From Sanguibacter hominis ATCC BAA-789 (lineage in GTDB: Bacteria > Actinomycetota > Actinomycetes > Actinomycetales > Cellulomonadaceae): a stretch of 64,000 nt of DNA. The stretch lies in assembly GCF_012396185.1 (NCBI RefSeq), contig NZ_JAAXOW010000003.1:310001-374000 (forward strand). The letters are read 5' to 3'. Both the position numbers and the translations under genes were made by a program. Under the pieces are notes generated by a model. The model was not told where the DNA came from and ran no database searches. It saw nothing but the letters and a program-made list of their open reading frames with translations. Positions 53,112 to 63,056 of the stretch are shown in pieces (position 1 is the stretch's first letter; each line of letters opens with the position of its first letter).

Positions 53112-53242
53112 CTTCCTACCATTCCACGTCTCGGTCGCTCGCGCTGCGCACGCGGGTCCGGCGCGCCGAGCATCGTGGCTGATCATGGCTCCGCGCGACG
53201 TTCGCCACGGGTCGCGGCAGAGGTCAGGACGCCGCGCCGCGG

Positions 53243-54655
53243 CTAGACTTCGTCGCCCGTGTCCGTCGCCGCGGCCGCGGCGAGCAGCCGGTCGACACCT
53301 GCGATCGGGATCGCGACCCAGTCAGGGCGGTTGTTCGCCTCGTACACGACCTCGTAGAGCGCCTTGTCGAGCTCGAGGGCGTCCCGCAGGGCGGCCTCGA
53401 GGCCAGGGACGGACGGCGCGACCGTCGTGCCCTCGGTCTGGCCGGCTGAGTAGCCTGCGAGGAAAGCAGCGCGGCACGCGACGACCCACGTCGGGTCGGG
53501 ACACTCGCCGACAGCGGCCGCATAGTCGAACGACCGGAGCATCCCCGCGACGTCGCGCACGGGGAGGTCAGGCCGACGCCGTTCCGCGAGGGGACGCATC
53601 GGCTCACCCTCGAAGTCGATGACGCGCCACCCCGTGGGGGAGTAGAGCACCTGGCCGAGGTGCAGGTCACCGTGGATCTGCTGGAGGCTCAGCAGCAGAT
53701 CGGCAGGGACCTCGGCCCCGAGCCTGCTCAAGAGGGCCTCGATCGCGGGCAGCCGCGTCGAGAGGACGGGCGCCTGCGCGGCGGAGCCACGCGCCCGGTG
53801 GCGCAGCTCTGAGCGCAACCACTCGATGCCGACCGTCTGACCGGACGTCGGCAGGGCTCGCGCGAGGGCGTCGTGCATCTCGGCGACCGTGCGGCCCAGC
53901 TCGAACGCCTCGGACTCGAAGCCGCGGGCCTCGGCCGCATACGCGCACGCCAGCTCGAAGCCGTCCGCGGCGTCGCCCACCAGCTCGGAGAGCACGCCCA
54001 GGTCGAGCAGGCCGGTGCGCTCCTCGGGCCACGACAGCTCGAGCCACGCGAGCGGGGCGGGCACACCCGTCCAACCAGCCTGGACGAGCGCACGCGGCAC
54101 GTCGACGTCAGGGTTCGCTCCGCGCACGACCGCGCGGAACACCTTGAGGATCGCTCCGCCGCCCGCCCGGGGGAACAGGATCGACGTGTTCGACTGCTCC
54201 CCGGTGACAAGCCGCGCCTGCGCGAGGTCCACGTCAGCCGGCCCCGCGTCCTGCTCGCCCCACTGGGCGAGAGCGAGCCAGGACCGCCAGAACTCGTCCT
54301 CCCCGACCGCGTCGACGAGCCACTCGCCGTCGACCTCCCCGATCACCCCCGGGGGCAGCGGCGCGCCCACCTCGACGGGCGGCAGCAGGGCTGGCCTGCC
54401 CACGACGGGGACCTGGACGATCGTGCGTGCCTCCGGCTCGCCGTCGCCCACGAGGAACAGGTGGATCACTGACGCGGAACCGTCGGTGAAGCGCACGCTG
54501 ATCCACGGGTCGATCCTCGGTGACCCGCTCTTCACGGGGAACCAGCGTCGCGTGGGCATCCAGGCGCGCAGCGTCGCGAGCTCTGCCTCCGTCGGGACGG
54601 GGGCAGGCTCGAACGGGCCGAGCTGCTCGGTCAGGTCCGTGGTGGGTCGGGACAT
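53243..54655 (-). CDS. mak: Maltokinase
   Basis: Phosphorylates maltose to maltose 1-phosphate, the donor for GlgE. The product is 470 residues. The kinase fold is aminoglycoside-phosphotransferase-like: catalytic [12 protein letters not shown] and Mg-binding VIDFEGEP. The N-terminal cap domain contains [11 protein letters not shown], typical of Mak/Pep2. I chose ATG 54655 because AGGAG lies 8 bases upstream; a GTG three codons earlier is possible. It stands apart from treS, whereas some actinobacteria have a TreS-Mak fusion. Confidence 0.94.
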   Translation of the reverse strand: MSRPTTDLTEQLGPFEPAPVPTEAELATLRAWMPTRRWFPVKSGSPRIDPWISVRFTDGSASVIHLFLVGDGEPEARTIVQVPVVGRPALLPPVEVGAPLPPGVIGEVDGEWLVDAVGEDEFWRSWLALAQWGEQDAGPADVDLAQARLVTGEQSNTSILFPRAGGGAILKVFRAVVRGANPDVDVPRALVQAGWTGVPAPLAWLELSWPEERTGLLDLGVLSELVGDAADGFELACAYAAEARGFESEAFELGRTVAEMHDALARALPTSGQTVGIEWLRSELRHRARGSAAQAPVLSTRLPAIEALLSRLGAEVPADLLLSLQQIHGDLHLGQVLYSPTGWRVIDFEGEPMRPLAERRRPDLPVRDVAGMLRSFDYAAAVGECPDPTWVVACRAAFLAGYSAGQTEGTTVAPSVPGLEAALRDALELDKALYEVVYEANNRPDWVAIPIAGVDRLLAAAAATDTGDEV

Positions 54656-54697
54656 CGACGGCACTCCTGGGCTGGTGGCGAGGTGGGCGCGGACGGG

Positions 54698-56563
54698 CTA
54701 CGCGGGGTGTGCGTCGGCCGTGGTCGGTGCGGGCTCAGAGGCGGGCTCCGAGACCGGGGTGAGCACCGACCAGAAGAAGTCGCGGGACCCGAGGGTGAAC
54801 GTGACCGCGCCGTCGTCTGCGACGGCGCCCAGGACGGCACCACCGAACACGTCGACGGACTGAGCACCTTCGTAGCCCGGGATCTTCAGCTGCGCCCGGC
54901 GCGCGGTCGCGGCGAGGTTGGCGACGCACAGGAGCGTCTCCTCCTCCGTGACGCGCAGGAACGCGAGGACGGCATCGTTGTCGCACTGCACGGGCACGAA
55001 GTCGCCCGTGCCGAACGCACGGTGGCGACGGCGCACCGAGAGCATGCCGTGCACCCAGTGCAGGAGCGACGACGGCTGGGCGAGCTGCGACTCGACGTTC
55101 GTGCCTTCGTACGAGTGCACGAGGGACTGCACGAGCGGGAGGTAGAGCTTGCCAGGGTCCGCCGTCGAGAAGCCCGCGTTACGGTCGGGGGTCCACTGCA
55201 TCGGCGTGCGGACCGCGTCGCGGTCCGGCAGCCAGATGTTGTCGCCCATCCCGATCTCGTCGCCGTAGTAGAGGCACGGGCTGCCGGGGAGCGACAGCAG
55301 GAGAGCGTGCGCGAGCTCGATCTCCTTGCGCGAGTTGTCGAGCAGCGGTGCGAGACGACGGCGGATACCGACGTTCGCGCGCATGCGCGGGTCGGAGGCG
55401 TACCAGCCGTACATGCTCGCGCGCTCCTCGGTGGAGACCATCTCGAGCGTGAGCTCGTCGTGGTTGCGCAGGAACGTCGACCACTGTGCGCCGCGGGGGA
55501 TCTGCGGGGTGTCCGCGAGGATGTCGAGGATCGACGTCGAGCGCTGGTCACGCAGGGCGTAGTAGATCCGCGGCATGACGGGGAAGTGGAAGCACATGTG
55601 GCACTCGGGCTTCTCCTCCGTGCCGAAGTAGTCCACGACGTCGTTCGGCCACTGGTTCGCCTCAGCGAGGAGGATGCGGCCCGGGAACTCGCGGTCGACC
55701 ATCGCGCGCACCTTCTGCAGGAACTCGTGCGTGCGCGGGAGGTTCTCGCAGTTGGTGCCTTCTTCCTCGAAGAGGTACGGGACGGCGTCGAGCCGGAAAC
55801 CGTCGATGCCGACGCGGCACCAGAACCGCGTGACGTCGAGCATCGCCTCGACGACGTGCGGGTTCTCGAAGTTGAGGTCGGGCTGGTGGGAGAAGAACCG
55901 GTGCCAGAAGAACTGTCGGCGGACCGGGTCGAACGTCCAGTTGGACGTCTCGGTGTCGACGAAGATGATGCGCGCGTCCTCGTACTTCGAGTCGTCGTCG
56001 CTCCACACGTAGAAGTCCCCGTACGGGCCGTCGGGGTCGGAGCGTGATGCCTGGAACCAGGGATGCTGGTCGCTCGTGTGGTTCATGACGAGGTCGATGA
56101 CCACGCGGATGCCGCGCGCGTGCGCTGCCTCGATGAGCTCGGAGAACTCCTCCATCGTGCCGTACTGCCCCGCGATCGCGGTGTAGTCGGAGATGTCGTA
56201 GCCGCCGTCGCGCAGCGGTGACGGGTAGAAGGGCGGCAGCCAGAGGCAGTCGATGCCGAGCCACTGGATGTAGTCGAGCCGGTCGATGAGTCCGCGGATG
56301 TCACCCGTGCCGGCGCCGGTCGAGTCGGAGAAGGCGCGCACGATCACCTCGTAGAACACCGCGGTGCGGTACCACTCCGGGTCGTCCGACAGTGCCTTCG
56401 GGAAGGCGGGCACCTTCGGCTGGCGCTGGGCCGGGAGCGACGCGAGCGGGACCGGCGCGGTCACGGGCGCGGGCTCGTGCGAGGTCCGGCTGCCGGGCGC
56501 GGCCGCCGGACCGGCGGGCACGGGCGCGGGGCGGGGAGAGCCGGGCGACGAGGGAACGGTCAT
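54698..56563 (-). CDS. treS: Trehalose synthase (maltose alpha-D-glucosyltransferase)
   Basis: Interconverts trehalose and maltose; with Mak and GlgE it draws trehalose into alpha-glucan. The product is 621 residues. The GH13 barrel has [14 protein letters not shown], the nucleophile in [10 protein letters not shown], acid/base in LLAEANQWP and FLRNHDEL. A disordered Pro/Ala-rich N-terminal extension of about 55 residues precedes [19 protein letters not shown] 56563 overlaps the glgE stop by four bases, showing coupled translation. The end of the frame is an acidic/Pro tail. Confidence 0.96.
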   Translation of the reverse strand: MTVPSSPGSPRPAPVPAGPAAAPGSRTSHEPAPVTAPVPLASLPAQRQPKVPAFPKALSDDPEWYRTAVFYEVIVRAFSDSTGAGTGDIRGLIDRLDYIQWLGIDCLWLPPFYPSPLRDGGYDISDYTAIAGQYGTMEEFSELIEAAHARGIRVVIDLVMNHTSDQHPWFQASRSDPDGPYGDFYVWSDDDSKYEDARIIFVDTETSNWTFDPVRRQFFWHRFFSHQPDLNFENPHVVEAMLDVTRFWCRVGIDGFRLDAVPYLFEEEGTNCENLPRTHEFLQKVRAMVDREFPGRILLAEANQWPNDVVDYFGTEEKPECHMCFHFPVMPRIYYALRDQRSTSILDILADTPQIPRGAQWSTFLRNHDELTLEMVSTEERASMYGWYASDPRMRANVGIRRRLAPLLDNSRKEIELAHALLLSLPGSPCLYYGDEIGMGDNIWLPDRDAVRTPMQWTPDRNAGFSTADPGKLYLPLVQSLVHSYEGTNVESQLAQPSSLLHWVHGMLSVRRRHRAFGTGDFVPVQCDNDAVLAFLRVTEEETLLCVANLAATARRAQLKIPGYEGAQSVDVFGGAVLGAVADDGAVTFTLGSRDFFWSVLTPVSEPASEPAPTTADAHPA

Positions 56564-58728
56564 GGGTGTCCTACCTGGATGATGTGAGCGACGTTCTCGA
56601 ACGGGTTGAGGCGCACGTACGCCTCGCTGCCCCACGCGTAGGTCGCGCCGGTCAGCAGGTCGTGGGCGTTGAAGGCGGGGGCGTCGTCGGCTCCGGCCGG
56701 CAGCCCGAGCGCGGCGAGGTCGAGGTAGACCGTCGCCTCCTGGGTGTTCCACGGGTCGAGGTTGAGCACGGTGATGACCGTGTCCGGCTGCCCGTCGGGT
56801 GTGAACCGGCCGTCGAGGTGCGACGAGAACGCGACGACCTGGTCGTTCGACGTGGGGTGCACGGTGAGGTTGCGCAGCTGGCGCAGCGCCGGGTGTGCGG
56901 CGCGGATGCGGTTGAGCTGCGTGAGCAGGCGCGTGAGGCCCTGGGCCTCGGGAGCGGACCAGTCGCGCGGCTTGTACTCGTACTTCTCGTTGTCGATTTG
57001 CTCGTCGACGCCGGGGCGCGGGACGCGCTCGGCGTGCTCGTACCCGGAGTAGATGCCCCACGTGGGGCACGAGGTCGCGGCGAGCACCGCGCGGACCGCG
57101 AAGCCGGCGACGCCACCGTGCTGGAGGTACGGCGGGAGGATGTCGTGCGTCGTCGGCCAGAACGACGGCCGCATCCACGATCCCTGCTCGTCGGACACCT
57201 CGCGCAGGTACTCCTCGATCTCGGTGCGCGTGTTGCGCCACGTGAAGTACGAGTACGACTGGTGGTACCCGATCCGGGCGAGGGCGTCCATCATCGCGGG
57301 ACGCGTGAACGCCTCGGCGAGGAAGATGACGTGCGGGTGCGTGGCCCGGATCGACGTGAGGAGCCGCTCCCAGAAGTCGAGGGGCTTCGTGTGCGGGTTG
57401 TCGACGCGGAACGCGGTCACGCCGTGGTCGATCCACAGACGCACGACGCGCTCGATCTCGGCGTAGATCCCCTCGGGGTCGTTGTCGAAGTTGAGCGGGT
57501 AGATGTCCTGGTACTTCTTCGGTGGGTTCTCGGCGTAGGCGATCGAGCCGTCGGCGCGCGTCGTGAACCACTCAGGGTGCTCGGTCACCCACGGGTGGTC
57601 GGGCGAGCACTGCAGCGCGAGGTCGAGCGCGACCTCGAGGCCCACCTCTCGCGCGGACGCGACGAACGCGTCGAAGTCGTCGAACGTGCCGAGGTCGGGG
57701 TGGATCGCGTCGTGGCCACCGTCGGGCGAGCCGATCGCGTAGGGCGACCCGGGGTCGCCGGGGAGCGCCTCGAGCGAGTTGTTGCGGCCCTTGCGGAACG
57801 TCGTGCCGATGGGGTGGATCGGGGTGAGGTAGACGACGTCGAAGCCCATCGCGGCGATCGCGGGGAGCCGGCGTGCGGCCGTCTGGAAGGTGCCGGACTG
57901 CCACGACTGCGTCGCGGCGTCGTACCGCGCGCCCTCCGAGCGGGGGAACATCTCGTACCAGGAGCTCGCGAGCGTGAGCTCGCGGCTCACGAGCAGCGGG
58001 TAGGTCGCGGACGGTGTCACGAGGTCGCGCAGCGGGTGCTCGTCCACGACGACGCGCCGCACCTCGGGCGACAGCGCGGCGGCGAGGCGCTGCGGCGGCG
58101 CGAGGCGCGGGTCCTGGAGCGTGGCGAGCAGCCGTTCGAGCACGCCGGCCGCCGAGCGGGTGAGACCGCCCTGCGCCGCGATGCGGCGGAACAGGCGCAC
58201 GCCCTCCTCGAACATGAGGTCGACGTCGATGCCGGCGTTGATCTTCACCTCGGCGTCGTGCGCCCAGGTGCCGTACGGGTCGGACCAGCCCTCGACGCGG
58301 AAGGTCCACTCGCCCTCGGCGTCGGGCGCGACGCGGCCCTCGAAGCGGTCGAGGCCTGGCGCGATGTCCTCCATGCGTGCGGTCGAGTGCACGGTCCCGT
58401 CCGGACGCAGCAGCACGGCAGTCGCGGCGACGGCGTCGTGCCCCTCGCGGAACACTGTCGCGCGGATCGGGACGGCCTCACCGACAGCGGCCTTCGCGGG
58501 CCAGCGCCCCTGCTCGAGCGTCGGGCTGACGTCGAGCACGGGGATCCGACCGATCGGCGTCGGCAGGATCGGCACGGGCACGTCCTGGGGGATGGCGGGC
58601 ACGACGGCGGAGACTGCGCCGTTCGTGCCGCTGACCTCGGCAGGGATCGTCACAGCGGCCTGCGCGGTGACCTCCTGACGGGGGGAGGTGGCGCGGACCG
58701 GGGCGGCGGGGCGACGTTTCTTGCTCAC
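56560..58728 (-). CDS. glgE: Alpha-1,4-glucan:maltose-1-phosphate maltosyltransferase
   Basis: Extends alpha-1,4-glucan by transferring maltose from maltose 1-phosphate. The product is 722 residues. It is a GH13 member with the GlgE signature region [19 protein letters not shown] followed by the nucleophile in [10 protein letters not shown], and [16 protein letters not shown]. About 75 residues at the N-terminus are Ala/Val/Pro-rich and beyond the conserved core. The start is GTG 58728, with only a weak ribosome site. It is transcribed ahead of treS, mak and glgB. Confidence 0.95.
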   Translation of the reverse strand: MSKKRRPAAPVRATSPRQEVTAQAAVTIPAEVSGTNGAVSAVVPAIPQDVPVPILPTPIGRIPVLDVSPTLEQGRWPAKAAVGEAVPIRATVFREGHDAVAATAVLLRPDGTVHSTARMEDIAPGLDRFEGRVAPDAEGEWTFRVEGWSDPYGTWAHDAEVKINAGIDVDLMFEEGVRLFRRIAAQGGLTRSAAGVLERLLATLQDPRLAPPQRLAAALSPEVRRVVVDEHPLRDLVTPSATYPLLVSRELTLASSWYEMFPRSEGARYDAATQSWQSGTFQTAARRLPAIAAMGFDVVYLTPIHPIGTTFRKGRNNSLEALPGDPGSPYAIGSPDGGHDAIHPDLGTFDDFDAFVASAREVGLEVALDLALQCSPDHPWVTEHPEWFTTRADGSIAYAENPPKKYQDIYPLNFDNDPEGIYAEIERVVRLWIDHGVTAFRVDNPHTKPLDFWERLLTSIRATHPHVIFLAEAFTRPAMMDALARIGYHQSYSYFTWRNTRTEIEEYLREVSDEQGSWMRPSFWPTTHDILPPYLQHGGVAGFAVRAVLAATSCPTWGIYSGYEHAERVPRPGVDEQIDNEKYEYKPRDWSAPEAQGLTRLLTQLNRIRAAHPALRQLRNLTVHPTSNDQVVAFSSHLDGRFTPDGQPDTVITVLNLDPWNTQEATVYLDLAALGLPAGADDAPAFNAHDLLTGATYAWGSEAYVRLNPFENVAHIIQVGHP

Positions 58729-58810
58729 GACACGAACCTATCGAGAACTCGCACGGAACCGCACCAGCACGCGCGGGGGGCGCCCCCGCGCGCAGGCGCG
58801 TCCGCGCCGG

Positions 58811-60994
58811 TCATGGGGCCTTCGAGACGTACATCCGGATGCTCAGCGGCTCGAGCTCGGGGTCGTCCTCGTCGTCGAGGCTCAGACGCTCGACGGGGTT
58901 CTCCCACGTGCTGTCCCAGACGAGCTCCCACACCTCGTCCGACGGCAGCGTGAGCGGGACGGGCTCGAGCGAGCCGTTGAGCGCGAGGAGCACGGCCCGG
59001 TCGTCGGTGTCAGCAGTACGCCGGACCATCTGCAGGGAGCGCAGGCACGAGTCGTTCCACCGGTCGGCGGTGAGCACCTCGCCGTCGGGGCCGAGCCAGG
59101 CGAGGTCGAGCTTGTCGTCGCCGCGCCGCGCGAGGGGCCGCCCGAGGAAGAAGTGCTCGGCCTGGAGCGCGCGCAGGGAGGCGCGCAGCGCGAGGAGGTA
59201 GCGCGTCGTCTCCAGGAGGTCGCGCGCAGGTGCGTCGAGCTCCCACGACACGTGCGCGATGTCGGTGTCCTGGCAGTAGGCGTTGTTGTTGCCGTGCTGG
59301 GTGCGCCCCATCTCGTCGCCCGCGGTGATCATGGGTGTCCCCGCGCTCAGCAGGAGCGTCGCCATGAGGTTGCGGTGGGACCGGCGGCGCAGCGCAGCGA
59401 TCTCGGAGCCGACATGGTCGAGGCGGCCCTCGATCCCGTGGTTCCACGACCGGTTGTCGTCGGACCCGTCGCGGTTGTCCTCGCCGTTCGCCTCGTTGTG
59501 CTTGTGGTCGTACGCGGTGAGGTCGGCCATCGTGAAGCCGTCGTGCGCGGTCACGAAGTTGATCGAGGCCCCGGGCCCGCGCACGAGAGGCGGGTCGCTG
59601 TGCCCGAAGACGTCGGCGGAGCCGGACAGGCGGGTCGCGAGCTCGCGCACCCCGTGCGTGGGGTGCCCGTGCGAGGCTGCGCGAGCGTCGGTGAGCCAGA
59701 AGGAGCGCACCGCGTTGCGGAAGCGGTCGTTCCACTCGGCGAACGGCGCCTTGAAGCTGCCGGTCTGCCAGCCGCCGGGGCCGACGTCCCACGGCTCGGC
59801 GATGAGCTTGAGGCCGCTCAGGACAGGGTCGGTCTGGACGGCGACGAGGAACGGGTGGAAGTTCGTGAACCCGTCGTGGCCGCGGCCGAGCGTGACGGCG
59901 AGGTCGAAGCGGAAGCCGTCGACGCTGACCTCGTTCGCCCAGTACCGCAGCGAGTCGAGCGCCATCTGCACGACGCGCGTGCGGCGGAAGTCGAGCGTGT
60001 TGCCGCACCCGGTGACGTCCGCGAACCGAGCGGGGGAGCCGCCGTCGTGCAGGTAGTAGACGGTCGGGTCGAGTCCGCGCCAGGACAGCTGCTGCCCGTC
60101 GGTGCCGCCCTCGCACGTGTGGTTGAGGACGACGTCGAGCACGACCTCGATGCCAGCCTCGTGGAGCAGGGCGACCATCCCCTTGAGCTCGTCGAGGACG
60201 GCGCCGGGCCCCGCCGCACGGGAGGAGGCCATCGCGTACCGCGGCTCGGGAGCGAAGAAGCCGAGCGTGTTGTAGCCCCAGTAGTTGGTCAGGCCGTTGC
60301 GCACGAGGTGCGGCTCGGACGCGGACGCGTGGATCGGCAGGAGCTCGAGGGTCGTGATGCCGAGGCTCTTGAGGTGCTCGATCGTCACGGGGTGGGCGAG
60401 GCCCGCGTAGGTGCCGCGCAGCTCGTCGGGCAGGCCGGGCAGGTGGAGGGTCAGGCCGCGCACGTGGGCCTCGTAGACGACCGTCTCGCTCCACGGGACC
60501 TGCGGGCGGCCCGAGGCCGGGGGAGTGAACCACGAGTCGACGACGACGCTGTGGGGCACGTGGCCGAGCGAGTCGAGCTGGCTCATCGCGGGAGCGTCGT
60601 CGTCGTGGGGCACGTCCCACGCGTGCCCGTAGGTCTCGGGGCCGTACGCGAGGTCGCCCTCGAGGCCGCGCGCATACGGGTCGAGCAGCAGCTTGTTGGG
60701 GTTGTAGCGCAGGCCGACGGCGGGGTCCCACGCGCCGTGGGCACGGAACCCGTAGTGCTGGCCGGCGCGGACGCCGGGCACGAACGCGGACCACACGCCC
60801 AGGCGGGGACCGAACAGGGGGATGCGCTGCTCGCGCCAGCCGCTCGGGGCGGAGTCGTCGCGGTCGAGGAGGCACAGCTCGACGAGCGTCGCGTGCGCCG
60901 CAGCGACCGCGACGGTCACACCGCCGTCCACGACGCGGACGCCGAGAGGCGCGCGGGTCGTGTCGAGGGCGGTGGCGTCGAGCAGACAGGTCAT
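58811..60994 (-). CDS. glgX: Glycogen debranching enzyme
   Basis: A GH13 isoamylase-type enzyme that hydrolyses alpha-1,6 branches in glycogen. The product is 727 residues. The N-terminal CBM48-like module is followed by the barrel with VVLDVVLNHTCEG, nucleophile in DGFRFDLAVTLGR, acid/base in LIAEPWDVGPGGWQTG and FVTAHDGFTMADL. It lies 82 bases upstream of glgE in the same direction, so it may share its control. ATG 60994 has only a distant AAGGA. Its product would trim what GlgE/GlgB build. Confidence 0.94.
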   Translation of the reverse strand: MTCLLDATALDTTRAPLGVRVVDGGVTVAVAAAHATLVELCLLDRDDSAPSGWREQRIPLFGPRLGVWSAFVPGVRAGQHYGFRAHGAWDPAVGLRYNPNKLLLDPYARGLEGDLAYGPETYGHAWDVPHDDDAPAMSQLDSLGHVPHSVVVDSWFTPPASGRPQVPWSETVVYEAHVRGLTLHLPGLPDELRGTYAGLAHPVTIEHLKSLGITTLELLPIHASASEPHLVRNGLTNYWGYNTLGFFAPEPRYAMASSRAAGPGAVLDELKGMVALLHEAGIEVVLDVVLNHTCEGGTDGQQLSWRGLDPTVYYLHDGGSPARFADVTGCGNTLDFRRTRVVQMALDSLRYWANEVSVDGFRFDLAVTLGRGHDGFTNFHPFLVAVQTDPVLSGLKLIAEPWDVGPGGWQTGSFKAPFAEWNDRFRNAVRSFWLTDARAASHGHPTHGVRELATRLSGSADVFGHSDPPLVRGPGASINFVTAHDGFTMADLTAYDHKHNEANGEDNRDGSDDNRSWNHGIEGRLDHVGSEIAALRRRSHRNLMATLLLSAGTPMITAGDEMGRTQHGNNNAYCQDTDIAHVSWELDAPARDLLETTRYLLALRASLRALQAEHFFLGRPLARRGDDKLDLAWLGPDGEVLTADRWNDSCLRSLQMVRRTADTDDRAVLLALNGSLEPVPLTLPSDEVWELVWDSTWENPVERLSLDDEDDPELEPLSIRMYVSKAP

Positions 60995-61197
60995 GGTTCT
61001 AGTCCATTCGTCCTTGCGGGCCCGATGTTGAGCGGCTCGCGGGCGAGGCGGTGCATCGTCTCATTGTGAGGCAGGAGCGCCCGCGGTCGGGAATCCGTCA
61101 CCCGGGATGACCCGCCGGGGTGGCGGGGTGCGCGGTAGCCTGCTCTCGTCGTGGGCCGGACCGGCCGGGCAGAGCTTGAGATCAGTCGAGGAGCACC

Positions 61198-62007
61198 GTG
61201 GGTCTGAGAATCGTCGTGCTGGCCAAGCACGTGCCGAACATCCACTCGAACAGGACGTTCGTCGACGGGCGGGTCGCGCGCGGCGCGGCCGACGGCTCGC
61301 TCAACGAGCTCGACGAGCATCCCCTCGAGGAAGCGGTGCGGCTGCTCGAGCGGATGTCCGACGAGGAGCGTGCGGGCAGCGAGATCGTCGCGCTGACGAT
61401 GGGGCCGGCGGAGGCGTCGGACGCGCTGCGCCGGGCGTACCAGCTCGGTGCGGACGTCGGGGTGCACGTGCTCGACGACGCGCTCGTGGGCTCTGACTAC
61501 CTCGGCACGGCGGCCGTGCTCGCCGCGGCGGTGCGCCGCGTCGCGCAGGACGGTCCGGTCGACCTCGTGCTCGCTGGTATGGCGGCGCTCGACGGTCTCG
61601 GTTCGGTGGTCCCGGCGCTCGTCGCCGCAGAGCTGGGCTGGCCTCAGCTGACGAACGCCGGTGCGCTCGAGGTCGCGGGCCGCGCCGCCCGTGCCGAGCG
61701 TGACGTCGACGGGGTGACTGAGGTGCTCGAGGCGGAGCTGCCGGTGGTCGTGAGCGTCAACGACCACATCAACCGGCCACGCTTCCCGAACTTCAAGCTC
61801 ATCATGGCGGCCCGCACGAAGGCGATCACGACCTGGTCCCTCGCAGACCTCGACGTCGACGCGTCGAAGGTCGGGGAGGCGGGAGCGCGGACCCAGGTGC
61901 TGTCTGCCGCGCCGCGCCCGGAGCGCCCGCCCGTCGAGCTCCACGTCGACAGCGGTCAGGGCGGCATCGCGCTCGCCGACTTCCTCGCCCGCCGCGGCCT
62001 CGTCTGA
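61198..62007 (+). CDS. etfB: Electron transfer flavoprotein beta subunit
   Basis: With EtfA forms the heterodimer that carries electrons from acyl-CoA and other dehydrogenases to the membrane quinone pool. The product is 269 residues. The N-terminus VLAKHVPNIHSN and the AMP-binding region DGLGSVVPALVAAELGWPQLT are characteristic, and the recognition loop follows VVSVNDHINRPRFPNF. GTG 61198 has GAGGAG upstream and TAGCCT at 61136-61141 as a possible -10 box. The gap to glgX is divergent and about 200 bases. Confidence 0.95.
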   Translation: MGLRIVVLAKHVPNIHSNRTFVDGRVARGAADGSLNELDEHPLEEAVRLLERMSDEERAGSEIVALTMGPAEASDALRRAYQLGADVGVHVLDDALVGSDYLGTAAVLAAAVRRVAQDGPVDLVLAGMAALDGLGSVVPALVAAELGWPQLTNAGALEVAGRAARAERDVDGVTEVLEAELPVVVSVNDHINRPRFPNFKLIMAARTKAITTWSLADLDVDASKVGEAGARTQVLSAAPRPERPPVELHVDSGQGGIALADFLARRGLV

Positions 62008-62012
62008 GAGGG

Positions 62013-63002
62013 ATGCCCGACATGACCAGCACCTCCACCGCCCTCGTCCTCGTCGACTCGCTCGCAGCACCGCTGCGCGACGCCGACCTCGAGCTCGTGA
62101 CGATCGCTCGCGACCTGGGTGACGTCGCCGTCGTCTCGTTCGACGCTCCTTCCGCTGCGGTCCTCGAGCAGCTCGGCGCGCACGGCGTCGCGCGCGTCGT
62201 CGAGCTCGCCGTCGACGGCGAGCCGCACCTCACGGGTGTCGCGGCGCACGCGCTCACCCGCGTCACCGAGGGCGCGCGGGTCCTGCTCGCGCGTGCGACG
62301 TTCGCGCACAAGGAGGTGCTCGCGCGGCTCGCGCTCCTGACCGGCGCGGGCCTCATCATCGACGCGGCGCAGGTCCGCGAGGGCGAGAGCGCGAGCATCG
62401 TCGGGGCGAAGCGTGTGTTCGCGGGGACGTGGGACCTCGTGTGCGAGGTCCGCACGCCGCTCGCCCTGCTCACGGTGCGCCCCAACGCGGTGCACCCGTC
62501 GGAGGCGATGGCAGCCACGACGCCGTCCGTCGAGAGGATCGCCGTCCCGGCCGAGGAGGCCTCGGCCGCCGCAGGGGGCGTGCGCCTCGTCTCGCGCACG
62601 GTCCACGAGGTCGACGCGGAGGCGGGTCCCGCGCTCGCGGAGGCGGCGTCCGTCGTCGCGGGCGGCCGCGGCACCGGCGGCGACTTCGGCCCGGTGCGCG
62701 ACCTGGCGGACGCGCTCGGCGCGGCAGTCGGCTCGACGCGCGACTGCGTCGACGAGGGCTGGATCGAGCACGACACCCAGATCGGCCAGACGGGTGTCAC
62801 GATCTCCCCGCGCCTGTACGTCGGCGCAGGCATCTCGGGTGCGCCGCACCACCGCGGGGGCATGCAGGCCTCCGAGGTGATCGTGGCGGTCAACTCGGAC
62901 CCCGAGTGCCCGATCTTCGAGATCTGCGACTTCGCTGTCGTCGGCGATCTCGCGACCGTCCTTCCGCAGGCTGCGGCGGCGATCCGCGAGCGTCGCGGCT
63001 GA
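62013..63002 (+). CDS. etfA: Electron transfer flavoprotein alpha subunit
   Basis: The FAD-bearing partner of EtfB. The product is 329 residues. The C-terminal FAD domain has [14 protein letters not shown], then GQTGVTISPRLYVGAGISGA and VAVNSDPECPIFEICDFAVVGD. It starts five bases after etfB. The order etfB-etfA-cysteine desulfurase is common in actinobacteria. Confidence 0.95.
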   Translation: MPDMTSTSTALVLVDSLAAPLRDADLELVTIARDLGDVAVVSFDAPSAAVLEQLGAHGVARVVELAVDGEPHLTGVAAHALTRVTEGARVLLARATFAHKEVLARLALLTGAGLIIDAAQVREGESASIVGAKRVFAGTWDLVCEVRTPLALLTVRPNAVHPSEAMAATTPSVERIAVPAEEASAAAGGVRLVSRTVHEVDAEAGPALAEAASVVAGGRGTGGDFGPVRDLADALGAAVGSTRDCVDEGWIEHDTQIGQTGVTISPRLYVGAGISGAPHHRGGMQASEVIVAVNSDPECPIFEICDFAVVGDLATVLPQAAAAIRERRG

Positions 63003-63043
63003 CCGGGGTGCTGCCCGCGCGCGGGCACGCGCCGGGCCGTTCG

Positions 63044-63049
63044 TAGACT
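63044..63049 (+). promoter_or_regulatory. Candidate -10 box of a leaderless cysteine desulfurase transcript
   Basis: TAGACT ends exactly 7 bases before the GTG at 63057 and there is no ribosome site. This is the standard geometry of a leaderless actinobacterial gene. Confidence 0.55.
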
Positions 63050-63056
63050 GGACCTC

